In this document: positions 45,304 to 60,000 of the stretch, one piece after another
Layout: each line of letters opens with the position of its first letter
Position numbering within the stretch: the stretch's first letter is position 1
Source of the DNA: Agelaius tricolor
Lineage: Eukaryota; Chordata; Aves; Passeriformes; Icteridae
Direction: 5' to 3'
NCBI GenBank assembly: GCA_023055355.1
Contig: JALJCS010000020.1
Coordinates: forward strand, 5,501,001-5,565,000
DNA length: 64,000 nt
Translations under genes and position numbers: made by a program
Notes under the pieces: generated by a model
What the model was told of the DNA's origin: nothing
Seen by the model: only the letters and a program-made list of their open reading frames with translations
Database searches by the model: none

Positions 45304-45398
45304 TTACCTCTCCTTTCTGCATAAATAACCCAGACGTCCCAGGACCGCAAGGCCAACTAATCCAAATACACTGCCAATAACAATTACTTGTTTGATAG
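45304..45398 (-). CDS. SUSD2: SUSD2 exon 14: transmembrane helix and stop
   Basis: After CTGTTTTTCAG the exon reads [20 protein letters not shown], a transmembrane helix, then CRKER and TAA (45306-45304). The stop overlaps a good donor-like sequence (GAGAG|GTAAGC), so a spliced variant with a longer tail, closer to the human C terminus, is possible. Confidence 0.75.
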
Positions 45399-48300
45399 CT
45401 GAAAAACAGAGACCAACCACAAAAAAACCATGAAGACTTTGATATACATATTTTCATATCTGTTTGAATGCAATTGCATGACAATTTTTGAAACTGTACA
45501 TATAGTGTTAATTTTTCTGTTCTCTTTATTTGTGGAGCTGCCTCCCTTGGCAGTGAGATTGGATTGAATGATGTCCAGAGGTCCCTTCCAACCCTTTACC
45601 CTTTCAGATTCCCTGAAACTGGTAAAGATTAGGAACTCACAGAGTTCCTACATTTAACTGTTAGGGCAGGTGGCTGCAAAAGCTTTGTAACACAAAGGGT
45701 GGCTAGTGGTTAATTTGTAGTCAACATTTTGAATGTGCAATATTGATGTGGAACTGTCAATCCCAAGAACTGAAATGGTTTTCAATCCTTATTCCATATA
45801 GTTTGATTACTTTAAATTTTGGCATTAAATTTTGAAACTACCTTTGCTGCTTAATAATCTACATAAAAGAGAAGTGACTGCTCTGATGTGGGTACACTGA
45901 ACTGCATCAGAGAGTTTGAACACACTAAAACACAGAAAGTGTCAACTTGATTCTGTGACTGCCTAACAAGGACACCTGAAAGAGAGAAACAAACCAGATT
46001 ATAAAACAAATTTTGAATAAAAAATATCATTTTGTTTTCTTATCTACTAAGAAGTGGCAGATTAGATTACCATATAAGAATATTTGTAAAAGTTAGGAGA
46101 TGCAACATGTGGAATGAACTGTCTGGGAGAAACAATAATTCCTGCATTTTGTATCTGAGCCTTAATACATCAGGGCTGCATTTTTGTCAGCCCTTCCTTC
46201 CTTCCATCACTTTGTCACACCTGCCCAGCCCACAGCCTAGCACACAGTGATGGCAGAGTGACAGAACAGACACTTCTATGATCCTAGAAGAGATTATTCA
46301 GCTGCTGATTTGGTTTATAGTGAAGTTTAAGGAAAGAAATGGGGTACATAAACTGTTTCACAAGCATTGATCCATCATCCAGTAAATTCTTAACAAGGCT
46401 TAATGTTTGTCTTACACATCCCTCACAGGGAGGCACCCAGTCTCTGCCAAGTGATGAGAACTCACCACTGGCTAAAGTAGTTAGTCCAGTAGTGATTTGC
46501 CTCTGTTGTGAAATCTTTGTGTTTAGAAAAAGCATAGAAGACTAATGAGATTTCTGACAGCTTTTCAAAATGAACAGCATTTACACAGAGCCTGAGACTG
46601 GAAAAGGAAACCTAAAAGTGAATAGAGGAGGAGGGGGGGAAAGGAGAATGTAACCCAAAAGACAAACAAAACTAGATTGCCCTTGATATCACCATATTGT
46701 CTGTCTCAAAAAGACTCTATGTACATACGTTGCCACTATCTTATGATTTTTAGCTGGATATTACATCTCATTTTACTAGAATCTCCTTTTTGCTTTTGCT
46801 GGATGGCTTCTTTGTTCTTCCTCTTTGTGATATTCTGTGAAGAGAGCTTGCTGTGGTACTGGCAAGACTTGCAGTGGGATTGTAATTAGAAGCATAGCAA
46901 AATAATTATTAGCAGAGGATTTCCATGGAAACTTTAGTCCAAGGAAGCAAAACTCAAAAACAACAATATGCATGCCCAACAACATAATTTGTATTTGAAG
47001 TTTCAAAATACCGAAACGGATTTTGTAAAATAACTGGCATTACATTTTCTTGTTTCCACCTCTTCCTATCCAATTTCCCTGGTTCCCATATCTTTATTTT
47101 AAATATTCTCTTTTGAAAAGGCATATAGCAACTAAAAAAACCTTGATGATTTGCAAGACAGAGCTTGAATCTGATGTGCTACACAACTGCAGCATCATGA
47201 GCACAGCACTGTAAAGAAATACACCTGTAGGCTTAGAATAACAGAGGGCTGGGCCCTGTGCTCCTGAGCAGCCTGAAAGAAATAACTTCAGAAAGTGTGT
47301 GTTTAATAGTTCACTTTCAAAGTAAAAAAGTGACTGCTGATCACAGTGGCTAGGTCAGTGATCATCCATTCAGGCACCCAGAAATTGGGAAGGGCTGTCC
47401 ATTAATTTTGTCACCATTTTCCTGGTGTCAAGAAGGTCTTTGTCACAGGACTTGATAAAATGGATGTTGGTGAAACAGCAGCATGCTGCTGTGTAAGGAG
47501 GAAAACAATAAAGAAAACTGACCTCAGGAACAACAGATTTTGACAACACAAGGACCTTTTCTGTTCTGGAGAAGAGAAGGAGGCTTGGGGGATGGAGAAT
47601 AGAGAAAATAGCCAAATAGAGAAGTAAGACAAGAAAACTGGCACTGGATTTCAGCTGTGTCTTGGACCATGGGCAGAAGTTTCTTTAGTGAAAAACAAGT
47701 GCTGGCTGTCCATGCTTTAAAAATATGAGAAGTTTAGCTATTAGTGAAAGGAACTTTGAACTGTATTGCCTCTCTTCTCTGTAGAGACCTGGGCCTGTCA
47801 ATAAAATAGCCTTCTCTGACAAACACTGACATCCAGCAGAGCTCCTTATGGAAGAAGGAGAAACAAGGCTAGCTATAAATGCCACTAGTAGGGCATAGCA
47901 GTAAGAAAAAAAGAATAGAGAAATTTGTATTTTATATTGTGTTGCTCAGTTGTTGGTGTTGTCAGCATCCTGCTGCCGTGGACAGCATTGCCATACTCCA
48001 ACTTCCTGCAGCTAATAAAAACCATCAATTTTCACATTGCATATTAACTAGAACAAAAAATATCAGATACTAAGGAAGATCTTTGTTGCAATCAAATCAA
48101 TAAAATTCTTTCACACCTTGTTTTTCTTTGTCACCTTCCAGGAAAGCATTGGAAAACACTGTGGGTTTTGTTTGCTTATCCACAAAGCTGTGTCACATCT
48201 CCATCATTCTGAATGCAATCAGTCACTGCATATCTTCCAGCTCCTTTCCTCTGATCTCACAGGGCTGCCTTTCTGTCCCCCTTTTGCTAGTGTAAATGTC

Positions 48301-51300
48301 AGCATCTGTTTTGCTTATTGAGACTGACTGGCTCTTATCCAGTATGTATGTGGTTGATGGCAGCAGTGGAAAAATATTCTTAGCTTTCAGCTTGGCAGAA
48401 AGTTTTGCCATTGCCTATTTAAGATCTAGCCTTTGTGAATTTTTCTGCTGCCCAGACTCACTGCAGTTCATCTTACAAATATTACTAAGTTCAGAACTGC
48501 ACTGGAAATGTACAAGCAATTGGTACAGGCAGCAGAGGCTGATGAAATGTGCCAGCATGTCAGGAATTCGTTGCTGATGTGAAGTGCACTTCCCACATTT
48601 CTTTGGAAGGGTCTTAGAATGGAGAATCTGTTAGTATGAATTATTTGATGAGTGCTTTTGGGAGCTATTAACTCAGCATTGAAAGTGCTTCAACATGCCA
48701 TCTGGCCTTGCACCACCCTGGTGCTTTGAAATATTGCCATCTTGAGGACATTTGGAGTCTATGTGGTGAATGAATAAAAAGAAAATTTTGGGCCATTTTC
48801 TGTAAATCATAGAGACAGCCTATGCTACTAAAATCCAACAGTCCCAGGCTAACTGATAATCTATTAGTAGTGACACAAGAGGGAGAATAAATCTGTGTTA
48901 TTTATACTAAATACTATTGCATCATTCACAATACTTTTACTGCTATAGAATAACAGAATTATGTTTTGAGATAAGATAATATTTTAGAAAAAAAAGTGTG
49001 GAAGGGTTCAGCAAGTGTGGGCTGTGTCTGCTCTCCAATCACAGAATCACAGAACAGTTGAGGTGGGATGGGACCTCTGGAGGTAATTTTGTCCAACTCC
49101 CCTGTTCAAGCAGGACCACCCAGAGTGAGTTGCTCAGGACCATGACCTGACAACTTTTGAATATCTCCAGGGAGGGAGATATTCAAACTTCTCTGGGCAA
49201 GCTGTGCCAGTGCTCAGTCATAACCACAGTAAAAAGGGGGTTTCTGATGTTCAGAGGGAAGCTTCTATGTTTCAGAGCATGCCTGTGGCCTCTGGTCTTG
49301 TCCCTGGGTGCTACTGAAAAAATCCTGGCTCCATCCTCTTTTCACCCACCCTTCAGGTACCTGTACCCATTGGTAAAACAAAAATACCTCCACCAAAACA
49401 CACAAAACCACCATAAGTCACCTGTTATTTAGATTTGAATAATAGTCTTTCTAGTAATTCAGGCATCTCATGTCCAATGTTTTACCAAGTAAGAGAAGTT
49501 GCTTTTGTCGAGGGCCATCATGGTATACTGAGATGGCCTTGTTCTTGATAACAATTTTTTAGTGACAATATGTGATATCTAAAAGGCAACAGACCTGTTA
49601 CTTGGCTGCACTGGGGTGTGTCCCCTGACCAGGCTCCTGACACTTGGCAAGTTCTTTCCTGTGACCCTCCTGTGAGTTCATAGCCCTCACTGCAGGTGAA
49701 ATTGATGGTTGAGCCCAGCAGGTAGTTAGTACTATTCTTTCTTCCATTGGTTGGATGATCCAGCCAGCCACAAGAGATCACTAATAAAAGAAACATATCT
49801 GGTTAGAGTATTTAGGACTTAGACCAGCAAATCTCCATTACAAACAGCATTTTAGTGGCAACTCATGGAAAAACAAAGATTTTTAGGCTGAGAGACAATA
49901 CTTCCTGCTACTTTTAAAATTTATTTTGAAGTCCAAGGAAGACAGCTTAATGTGTATAAAATGAAGATAAACTTTCTGTGCTGTGGTGTTATAGTGGAAG
50001 AAATGGAAAGAAATTTATTTTGAGTTTGCCTAAGTATTCTATCAGTACAGAGATTTCCTGGTACAAAGATGATTCCCCAAAATCAGATTATTTATAGATG
50101 CATGAACCTACAGTTAAGCAAAGCCTCCTCAAAGAGTGTTAACTCTTTAGATGCCCTGTAGAAATATCTATAGTGATGCTCCCTATGGGCCATTCACTTA
50201 AGGATTGGACTTGATGATCCCAGTGGGTCCCTTCCAACTCAGAATATCCTGTTATTCTGTAATGATGTTTTGTGGAATGTTGTATCACCTGGCTCTAGGT
50301 GTTCTACCAACAGCTTGTGATTCTGATGGGAAAGTCTTGTGGAACTTCCCACTTGAAGGTTTCTTGTTGTCAGGACATCAAATCTGCAGAATGGGTCAGA
50401 GCCACAGCGTGAGACCATCTCTTCTAGCAGGGGATCAGCAGGGTCTTCATGAGGGGAGAACACAGGCAGAAAGGAGGCATTGTGCTTGTCCCCATAAAAG
50501 AAACTGTCCAGTAAGAACTCCGTGTCATAAGTAAAGAGAGAAGTTCCATTTTCAATTGCCCCTTGGGAGAGAGAGACAGAAAGAGAGATCCACATGTAAC
50601 ATTGCCAACATAGACCACCTTCTGCTATTAATCCAAGTGTTTATCTACAGAGATGTGGCTGGAGCTGGAAGAGATATAGGTACAAAGTGCTGAACATTCC
50701 ATCATGGTTCTGTTTTCACTCCCCAGATGGGTAGAGGAGGGCATATTTCTCTTACTCCTTTTCTTCCCCCCATACTGGTTGCTTGGCACAGACTTAATTT
50801 CCTAGTCCTTAAATCATAAGCTGTCTTAAATTTGTAAAGAAAATGTAATAATAAACCATAAAAATTACTTACAGCTAGCTCCAAACTCAAACACCTGCTG
50901 GGGACTTGCATGAACTGACATGGTGGTTTTATTCTTGAAGGTGTAGTCATCCTCTGGATTGCCATTCATTACTCCAAAGAGACCCCATGTGTGATTCATA
51001 AACTTCTCTGGGAGCAGAACTGTCAGGGTCAGAAATCCTCCATTTCCCCTTATTTCCACTCCTGACCCAGAGGAGAACATCACTGTGATGTTCTGATCAG
51101 GTGTAGAGTAGAGGAAGAGACCTATAACCATGAGAGGAAGAGGACAAAATAGCGAATTATCCATGTGAAAAAATTGTTGTGTTTTAGCATCAGTTTAAAT
51201 CATCAGTTTTAGCCATTTTTCATACAGCTTTTCCTCCCTTCCACTCTGAGCTGCACTCTGAGAAGCATTTAAAGGGAAGCCACACCTTCACACTACAATT

Positions 51301-54300
51301 GTGACAAGATGGCTACTAGAGAGTGGCAGAAAAGAGAGGTCCACTGTTGATAAAAGATGCCTCCTGCCAGTGTCTCAGGAGCTAAGATATGAGATGTCCA
51401 CATCAGACATGGATGGAAGCACTGCTCTCAGTGGTCACAGTTTTCCTCTCCTTCTCCCTTGTCTTGTCAACACCTCCCTAATATGGCTTCTTCTCCAGGC
51501 CCCCTCGATGGCCCCCTTTCATTTTGTTTTCCTCCCTGCATCTCTGCTTCTGCAGCTCCCTGGCATTGTAGCCCTCCACCTGCTCTTCAGCCATGGGAGG
51601 AAAATGAATTGCTAGCCACAGAAATGTTCCTCTGCTGAACAGGGAGATTACTGTTAAAATTTAAGTGATGTATCATGAGTATTTGTCAAATTATCATTAA
51701 GACTAATCAAATGATCACAGCCCTGTTGGACAGAAAGTCAACTTTTGATAGTCTTTTTGGCAGAAGAATAGAGGAATAATATCTGACCAATTGAGAGAGC
51801 TCCCAATAGGTAAATATGAAATTGAGTTATATTTTAGTGTATATTTTAGTTATATTTCACTATATTCCGTTTTATTTGGTTGGCTTCATTGTATTAGATG
51901 CAGTAAGTTCAAAGCAGAATGCAGAGGACAGAGTTTTTAATTCCATTCACTGTCCACAGGATGAGGGGGAAAACCACTGCTCTACAAACAAGTGAAAGAG
52001 GACATGGAAACCATGGACACTGAAGCCACCTGTTAGAACACTTGACAAAAGGATGCTGAAAAAAGAGTTGAAATGCATACACCTAGAGACACCTTTAACT
52101 CTCCATGGGCTCCATCAGAATGGAATTGCTTGCAAGGCTGATATGTGTAACTAACCTTTCAAGTCCATCCAAGTTTGTTCAGAGAAGCTGAGAACCCTCT
52201 GGTTCAGGAGGACCTCCAGATGCAAATCCTCAGAGTAGCGCACTTCAATCACATCAGAGTTGTTCTCCTGCATGGCCACTGCACACAGGCCTGTCCCCCG
52301 AGCCTCAGTTCCTTCCAAATGAAAAAAAAAAAACAACAATGCTATCAAAATGCATCAGCTGGCATTGACTGATTTCTAGAACTGGCCTTCTGTTTCCTTA
52401 TTGGAGAGAAATAAGAATTTTTTTGGAGCTCTTAAACACAGTAGAAAACTTTACACTTCCATTACTCACACCCAATAAAAAAACCTAGCAATTAAACTTT
52501 GATTGGGAAGCTTTTCCTGAAGATGTTGTCTGCTTTCTGATTATCTTCAGAATGGAGACTGTTCACAAATGGCCAAAAAAAGAAGACTAGAGATGACAGG
52601 AGGATTGCTGCTAAGTGCAAATCAAGCAAATATCAAATCTCAGTTCTGCAAATCTCAGAAGTTCTGCGATTTGCAGAGCTCTGCTTCCTCTCTTACCAAC
52701 TCACCATTGGAAAAGTGTGCCTGCTGTGTCCTCCCTTGCACTCTCAAGGATGTGAGATTAGACTCCACCAATGTGTATTCTCCTAGGCCATTGAAGGTGA
52801 AGTTCAGACCATCAAATGTAAAGAAATGAGGATCTCCAAAAGCAGATGCTATTTTTAAAAACAAAAAGAGAATTAAGATCAAGCAAAAATCACAACCTGT
52901 TACTCCTCAAGTTCATGAGAAAGGAAAGAGAAGTCTCTGTCACATGCAATATATGGGGAGATTTGGACATGAATACAGAGCTATTGCTTTATCTCTGCAT
53001 CCATATCCTTTGCACCCTTATCCCCTTTTGCATTTCCAACTTCCATGTAAATTTCTCCAAGTTCCCAATTATTTATCTTCCTTTGTATGCTTTAATCTGT
53101 ATGGTAACTAATACAATGCACCTTGCCATCAAATTGTAAAGCTGTATTTTCACAAATTCAAACTCTGCTTCTGCCAATACTTTTGATGGGGTTTCTTTAA
53201 GCAGCCAGACCACTCATTCATGACCCCTAACTACCTAATACTATGCCCTCTACAGTTTTCTCCTTTTTTCCTGATGCAAACTGCTGCCTCTTTGCACTTC
53301 TTTATGGGAGGCCAAGTCCTGCTGGACACCTCAGCATCTCAGCAGCATAGAAGGCAAAATGTGGTGGCAACAGAGGTATGGCAAGACTTGAAGACTGAGT
53401 TGAAAGCAAGTGGGAGAAAACCAGACACATTGTAAATTGTAAAACTTTCTTATTTGATATGAATATTTCTCATCATGACAGCTTTTCTAGCTGCTTCCTA
53501 CCTGTCATTGACCATCTCTAAACACCTTTTTTTCTGAAGAAGTCCACACTGATGATATAAAGTCGTGAGCATTGACTATTATGCTTTGGCTATTTAGGTT
53601 CCAGGGATGAGTGAGATGCTAAACAGCAGAAAATCTTGCAGCACAATTAAAAAACACATACAGATTTTGTAAGTGATAGATCAAGATAAACCTTCCATGG
53701 AACTTTTCCACAGGACATTGTACCCTCACCATTGTCAACTCGTATATGTATGCACATATAGAAATATTCTAAAAGCCAACACTGTATGAAAAATCAACAC
53801 TCCATAAGGGAATTCTGGAGCCCTTACCAGCTCGGGGCGGGCGGTACGTCCTGCAGTCACTAGAGGGCCGCCTTTTCATATAGAAGTCACAATTGTCAGA
53901 CCACAGGCAGCAGTAATAGAAGCTGATAACATCATAAAGCCAATGGGAAAAGCCAGGTATCCGGGGAGGCTTCAAGAAAGGTGGAGAACCCCAGTCATGT
54001 CCTCGATCAGGTGTGCTGCCTCCGGTGGAGTCACGTGTGAGGATTTGGGTTCCCGTGGAGTCATAGCAGCACTGCTGTCCAGCCCCATACTGGGGACTGA
54101 TTGAGAAAAGCAGCAAGAAAATCATCATTTAGCTCTGTGGGGTCCGTTTCTATTTAGGGGTTGCTTACTGACTTTTTATGGATACAGCTAAATATTTTGT
54201 TTGCCAAGCTTTATCTGATGTCCAGTTAGATTTCACCCCTGACTTCTGTGATCCTGCTGTCTCTGAGGTGAAAGGATTACTCAAAAAATTGCAGTTTAAA

Positions 54301-56971
54301 AAATGTTCTTTACCTGGCTTGAATGGCTCTTACACAATGCACAGCACCAGGATGATAAGTACACACGCTCCCCTTTTCAATGTCACAGCCATAATCTGTC
54401 TGAAAAAGATCAATGTTCACACTTAATGGGGTTCTTGCCTCGTTGTCCTTTCTGTTCTTACATTCTGTTCCCACCTTTTGTATCTGACATGTGTGTAAAG
54501 TTGACATGAACTGGTTACGGTTGTGTTGAACAGCATGGAATGATAGGAAAAATGGTGAATTTAATACTCAAGTGTCTGGAGCACATGTCTGACCTGAACA
54601 TTTTGCAGTCTGTTACAACAGACCTTGAAGAACAAAGGCAGCCAGATGGGGATTCAACTGTAAGTGTACAACAAACACAGACACAGAGTAAATGTTTATC
54701 CTGTGTTCTTAGATAGAGGCAGTAGATCTATTCTTTATCTTCACAAGCTTTTACACATCATGTTTGGAGCTTCATCACCAGACTAGTAACAATTTTTATC
54801 TAAACTTTTTTTTTTTAAAATGCGTAAACACATGCCACCATTTTGGTATCATAAATAGGAGAGGAAGTCACTCTCATCTGGTCCTCAGATCAGCAGTGTA
54901 AGTGAAAGTGTAGACTGAATGGCAATTGATTTCTTAGCTTTTGTCAGTTCCTTGATAGCAGTGAAGCGAAGGAGGAAGGAGGCAGGTTAAAGGAAATAAT
55001 GGATTACAGCTCTGGGATTGAGCTCTGATGTACATGGCAGAAGGGTTTGCAGCAAAGTATGAAAAACTAGGCAGAAATAGTTTGCCACAGCATGGGATAT
55101 CACCTTCAAACACAGACTGTCCTCTTGTAGGATCTTGAAGAAGCCATACCTGCTCCCAGCTCCACAGAGTGTTTTCAGTTTGCCATTGGAACTACTGCTT
55201 TAATTCCCTGTTTGAATGTCATTTCCATCTCCTATTCTAAAGGCACTTGAATTCATACTGCCTAGATAAGCAGTATTTACCTCTGCCATTTGGTATGCTA
55301 CTTGGGCAAATCTAAATGTAACCTAATTTCCTTGTAATGATGTTTAGAGAAGGGAACAGGGGTGTGTGTGGAGTTTGGCACTCCTTAAGCTTCCACCTGG
55401 AATTGTAATAAGCCAGAGGGATCAGTTAATAACTTACATGGAACCTGCCAGTGTCAGCTCTTGCCTGTGCCAAGGTGCAAGGGCAGTCTATAATTTCTTC
55501 CATGAAGTTTGGAAGCAATTCTTCCTTTCTGTCCCATTCCATACATTTTGCAGTTGCCCATGCATTTGGGTCATTTCTGAAGTCTTTCTCAAGGTGCCAA
55601 GCCAATGCATGGTCTGGGCTCCAGATTGATGGAATATTGCTGGTAAAAAAAAAAGAAAAAAAAGAGAAACAAAAAATAGATCTGATAGCTGAACAAGCAC
55701 TACTTGAACAGTAGCACTGTGGCTCTATTGTTAATTATAATTAAAAAGCATCTTTTGACTTCCAAGTTATTTCATTGCAAAGCCCACTGCTTTCTTTTTC
55801 CTTCAAAAAGTTATGGCACATCAAAATTTTCCAAATTCAGGAGGTGGCAGGACAGCATGCAGCAAGTATGCAATAATCAGAATACATTTTAGTAATCATA
55901 ATTCTGGCTTACATAGATCCTTTTAGAGGAAGGTTTTGTATTCATGCCTTTTGACATTGCAATTTCATTTAGGCCAGAATGAAGAATATCTGGATTCTTT
56001 ACAAAACATAACAACTGCACCCCAGTAATATCAGGACTAATGGCTACAGAAACAATTTAGAATCCTTGAAATGTTCCAAAGCCACTCTGCTTTTCCCCCA
56101 TGAAAAAAATATCTTACACAAAGTGTAATAAAAAGCCCTCTAGAAGGGGAAAAGGTTATCCTTCTATGTTCAAAAAGGTTCTGACATATTAGCAATATTT
56201 TGTAACACTGAAGAGGTGGCATTTATATACTCACAGTCTACACCATCTACATCAAACCTGCAGATATGGAAGAATTATGAAAGAATATCCATGGAGCACT
56301 TACACAGGTAGTTCACCAAAAATCATGGGGAAATATGCAATGAAATAAAAGAAAATGGCTATAAAATTTGAAGGAATGCAAAAACCTGCACACAAAATAG
56401 AAGAGGAAGGCCTGTGGCTGCAGTGATTGAGTTCCACAATTAGGGACTCCTCCACAGTTGTGACAAAACAAAAGAATCAGCAGATCCTACTCTGCTGAGA
56501 GCATGGGTTTGGCTGGAGTAATTTTCTTCATAGCAGCCACATTTTACATCTGTGACCAAGACAGTGCTGATAACACACCAGTGTTTATCTCCTGCTGGCA
56601 CAGTGTCAAGGTCTTCCCTGTGTCTCATGCTGGCCCCAGGGAGAAGGCCAGGAGGGAGCACAGCTGTGACAGCCAACCCAAACTGACCAAAGGGATATTC
56701 CATGCCCTACACCAGCATGCCCATCCATAAAACTGCAGGGGTGTTTTTCCAAAGCAGCCCTTACTGGATGACTGCCTGTGCATCAGTCTGCTCATGGGAG
56801 ACTTCATGATTCTTCCTCCATGCTCCTCTTTACTTAGTAAACTGTCTTTATGTTGACCTATGAGTTTTTCTCACTTTTGACCTTCCAGTTTTCTCCCCAT
56901 TTTTTTTCCCAGGAAATGGAGCCTGAGTCTCAGTTTTGAATGCCAAAGGAGACAACAGCTTATAAGGTAGC

Positions 56972-57025
<54 letters not shown>

Positions 57026-60000
57026 CTTGCCTCTGCCCATCAAAATAGTTGCTGGGTATAATTCTCAAAATTCCATAGTCCCATGTACTGTAATTTCCCT
57101 CAGCAGGTACAGGAATGAAAGAGTACTTCCCTGTGTTGGGGGTTTCTCTTGCCAAAGTATAAAGGTATTTCCATTCAGCCATCCAGTTTTCGGAATAGCT
57201 GTCACCTGTCAGATAGAGGAGGAGAAGGGTTTTGGATGCTGGAAAAGAGCAATAGCCACAAGATTGAAATTAGATGTTTCCTCCCATATGTAAATGAAGA
57301 GGAAAAGCTGACATTATTGTAATCAGTTATTTATACTTGCAGGTCTCAGTGAAAGTGATCACAAGCTGTGCAGAGCTCTGCACAAGAGTTATGTGTGTGA
57401 CAAATGCTTGTAGGAAAAGGGTCACTTTACCTGTTTCCTGGTATCCCCAGACTTCTATGTTGACGTGGGTTGCTGCAAGTGTCTGGTGTGTCCAGGTAAG
57501 AGTTAAGTTTCCAGCAGTGTTGGGGGTGCCATAGTATTGCCATTTTGTCTCATTTACCAAAGTGCATTTTTCTCCATCTGAAACTTTGCTGTGATGTACT
57601 GCATTGCAGAGCAGAAAAGGAGGGCTAATGACACTTTGGTTTTGTGTAGTTCTGAAAAAGTGCTACTCTATTATTTAAGATTTAGCAGGATTTCCCCTGG
57701 GTATGTTTTACACAGCACAGGATGCATGACATGAAAATAATAAGCTGAAGCTGAGAATGCAACCCTTACTAATACTTGCAGTCCTTAGATTACAACACCA
57801 CAATGCAATTATTTGAAGAGGGGGCAAAAAGGGGTAGAAGTAGGGATGAAATGGGAACAGTTTTGGTCAACCTCATTTTTAAGCAGGACTTTTTATCAGT
57901 TAATGCTGCTGCTGCTACTCAATTGCTGTGAAAGTTCATCTCTCAAAAGATGAATTAACATGAAGCCAGTGAGACTTTCTTTTCTGAGGCCTGTTAAGGA
58001 AGAATAAAAGTGATCAAAAAGAAAAGACTTCTATAATCTTGCATGCATGGAGGAAAAATATAGCAAGAAGAGGGATGCTGTAGATATAAGTAACCTGATA
58101 ACCAAGTTCCAGAGTAGGGAAACGTTGATCCAGCATCTATAGAAACTTCAAAAGGGATGAAACCAGTCTCATAAAGCAATGGGGAGATGCAGTGGGCTTT
58201 TCCATCCTTGTCAATATAGCCACTGGTTGTGATTTGCTGCTTGAACCTGTAGATGTTGAAAATACTTTTTAGTGTCACCATAGATAGAAGGAAAATTCTG
58301 AATATTCTTCAACAAGCAACCTTGTGTCATATGTGGATCATTTCAAGTCTGGGGCTGTTTTGCTTGTTGCAGGGAATATAAACTGGAAAAATCTGCCATT
58401 ACATCAATGTGAATTCTGCTGTGAATTGCACAAATATAGAGCAATCCACAAACCTTCAATTTACTATTTAATTTCTGGGGGAGAGAGATATAATAAATTA
58501 ACAACAAAGGGGCAACAGGAAGAGGAAAATAACGTTATAGCATTAGTAAGATTACAGGGTGGCTAGCAATGACCGTGATGCAGTTATTGCAAATTTCTGA
58601 TTTGTTGATTTGGGTTTTTTCCCCCCTGGTAAGTCCTGTGAGGTCAACGAAAGGAATTTCATGCTGTTGTAGAATTTCTGTTGCAAAGGTTAACTCAGAA
58701 GGCACTGCTTGTTGTTTAACCATTTGAATCCAGTTAGGGCTCTTGCCCAGAGTCCTGGGGATTAACCCCACCTGTGACTATTCAAAATTGATATATGGGG
58801 ACTGAATATCTATTCCAAGTATCACAGGGAGCTGGGGCCTGCCAGGAAATAGGACCTTTGCTTTTCTGCACTGGAATTTGCCTTGGCTATAATTATGTAA
58901 CTCTCTGCTTCGAAGTACACAGTTATGTTCTACAGAATGAATGCCTTGGTCAAAGGTTTTCCAAATAAAGAATTGAAAACCTTTTCAGGTACTGCTACCC
59001 AGACGGGAAGGACTCCAAAATCTCACTCAGAACCTTCTGTGGAAATAATAGCACAACATCTGGGTCATCAAAATTCAGTGTACTGTGTGTATTGCACGTG
59101 CCACGTGCACCTAAGTGTGATACAGGCTGACACATTTAGGATCCACAGCTTTCTCTTACAGGAAAAACATCAGGTGTCCTACCTACATTTCTGTCTTGCT
59201 GTTTTCTCGTTCAGATTAAGAAATAAATACTTCTTTCCCACAAAGGGAAATGCTAGAAAAATATTGACAATCAAGAGCCCTGAAGGGAAACTCTTTTCAA
59301 AAGGCACTGTCATAATATGTTAAGGGAGCAATGAGCAGGGTTATGATTGTACCACACAATAACTCCACCTAAAAGAAACAATCCTGTGTGGAAACACAGT
59401 CAACAGGTATTCTTGAGGGTGAGATTGAGCAGAACTTTTGCACATTTCAGGATTCTAACAACTTTACAACGTTTTCACTCCTGTATGGACTGGTGGTAAT
59501 TGCCTATTGCTGGAGAGTGAGATTTCAAAGTTTTGCCTCCCTTTGGCAGAGGAATATAAAATCATGGCCCACCTGCATTTTAGCTTAGAAGAGAGATCAA
59601 AAGCTGTGTTGTTAATCAAAAAGTCTTTGCCTCCCATAAGAGATCCTGAGTATGGAGAAATTTGAAGACAAAATTCTTTATAATCAGGACAGCATGTCCC
59701 CAAGGACTGGCATGTCACCTGGCAAGAACAGGTACCAAGCAGCTCCCCACATCTCTGTGCACAAGAGTCTTCAGCTCCTTGTTAAAGGAAGAAAAAAAGA
59801 GTCAGGAATGTTATTGAACTCTTCTAGATGTTCTCTGAAGCACAAGTACATCATCCAAAGGACTGCTGTAAGTAAATAAAATAGGCTGGTTACGTTAGTT
59901 TAGGAATGTATTTAGGTGAAGGTTATAATCACCTGCATATTAAGGTTGCTCCATTTTGAATAGCAAAATACACTTATTTACCTCCCAGATAGTACATAAT

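Noticed and set aside
57028..57031. GT donor (GGCAA|GTGAAT) for SUSD2 exon 5
   Set aside because: Using it adds four bases and breaks the frame into exon 6, whereas the GC donor four bases earlier restores the human-like sequence.
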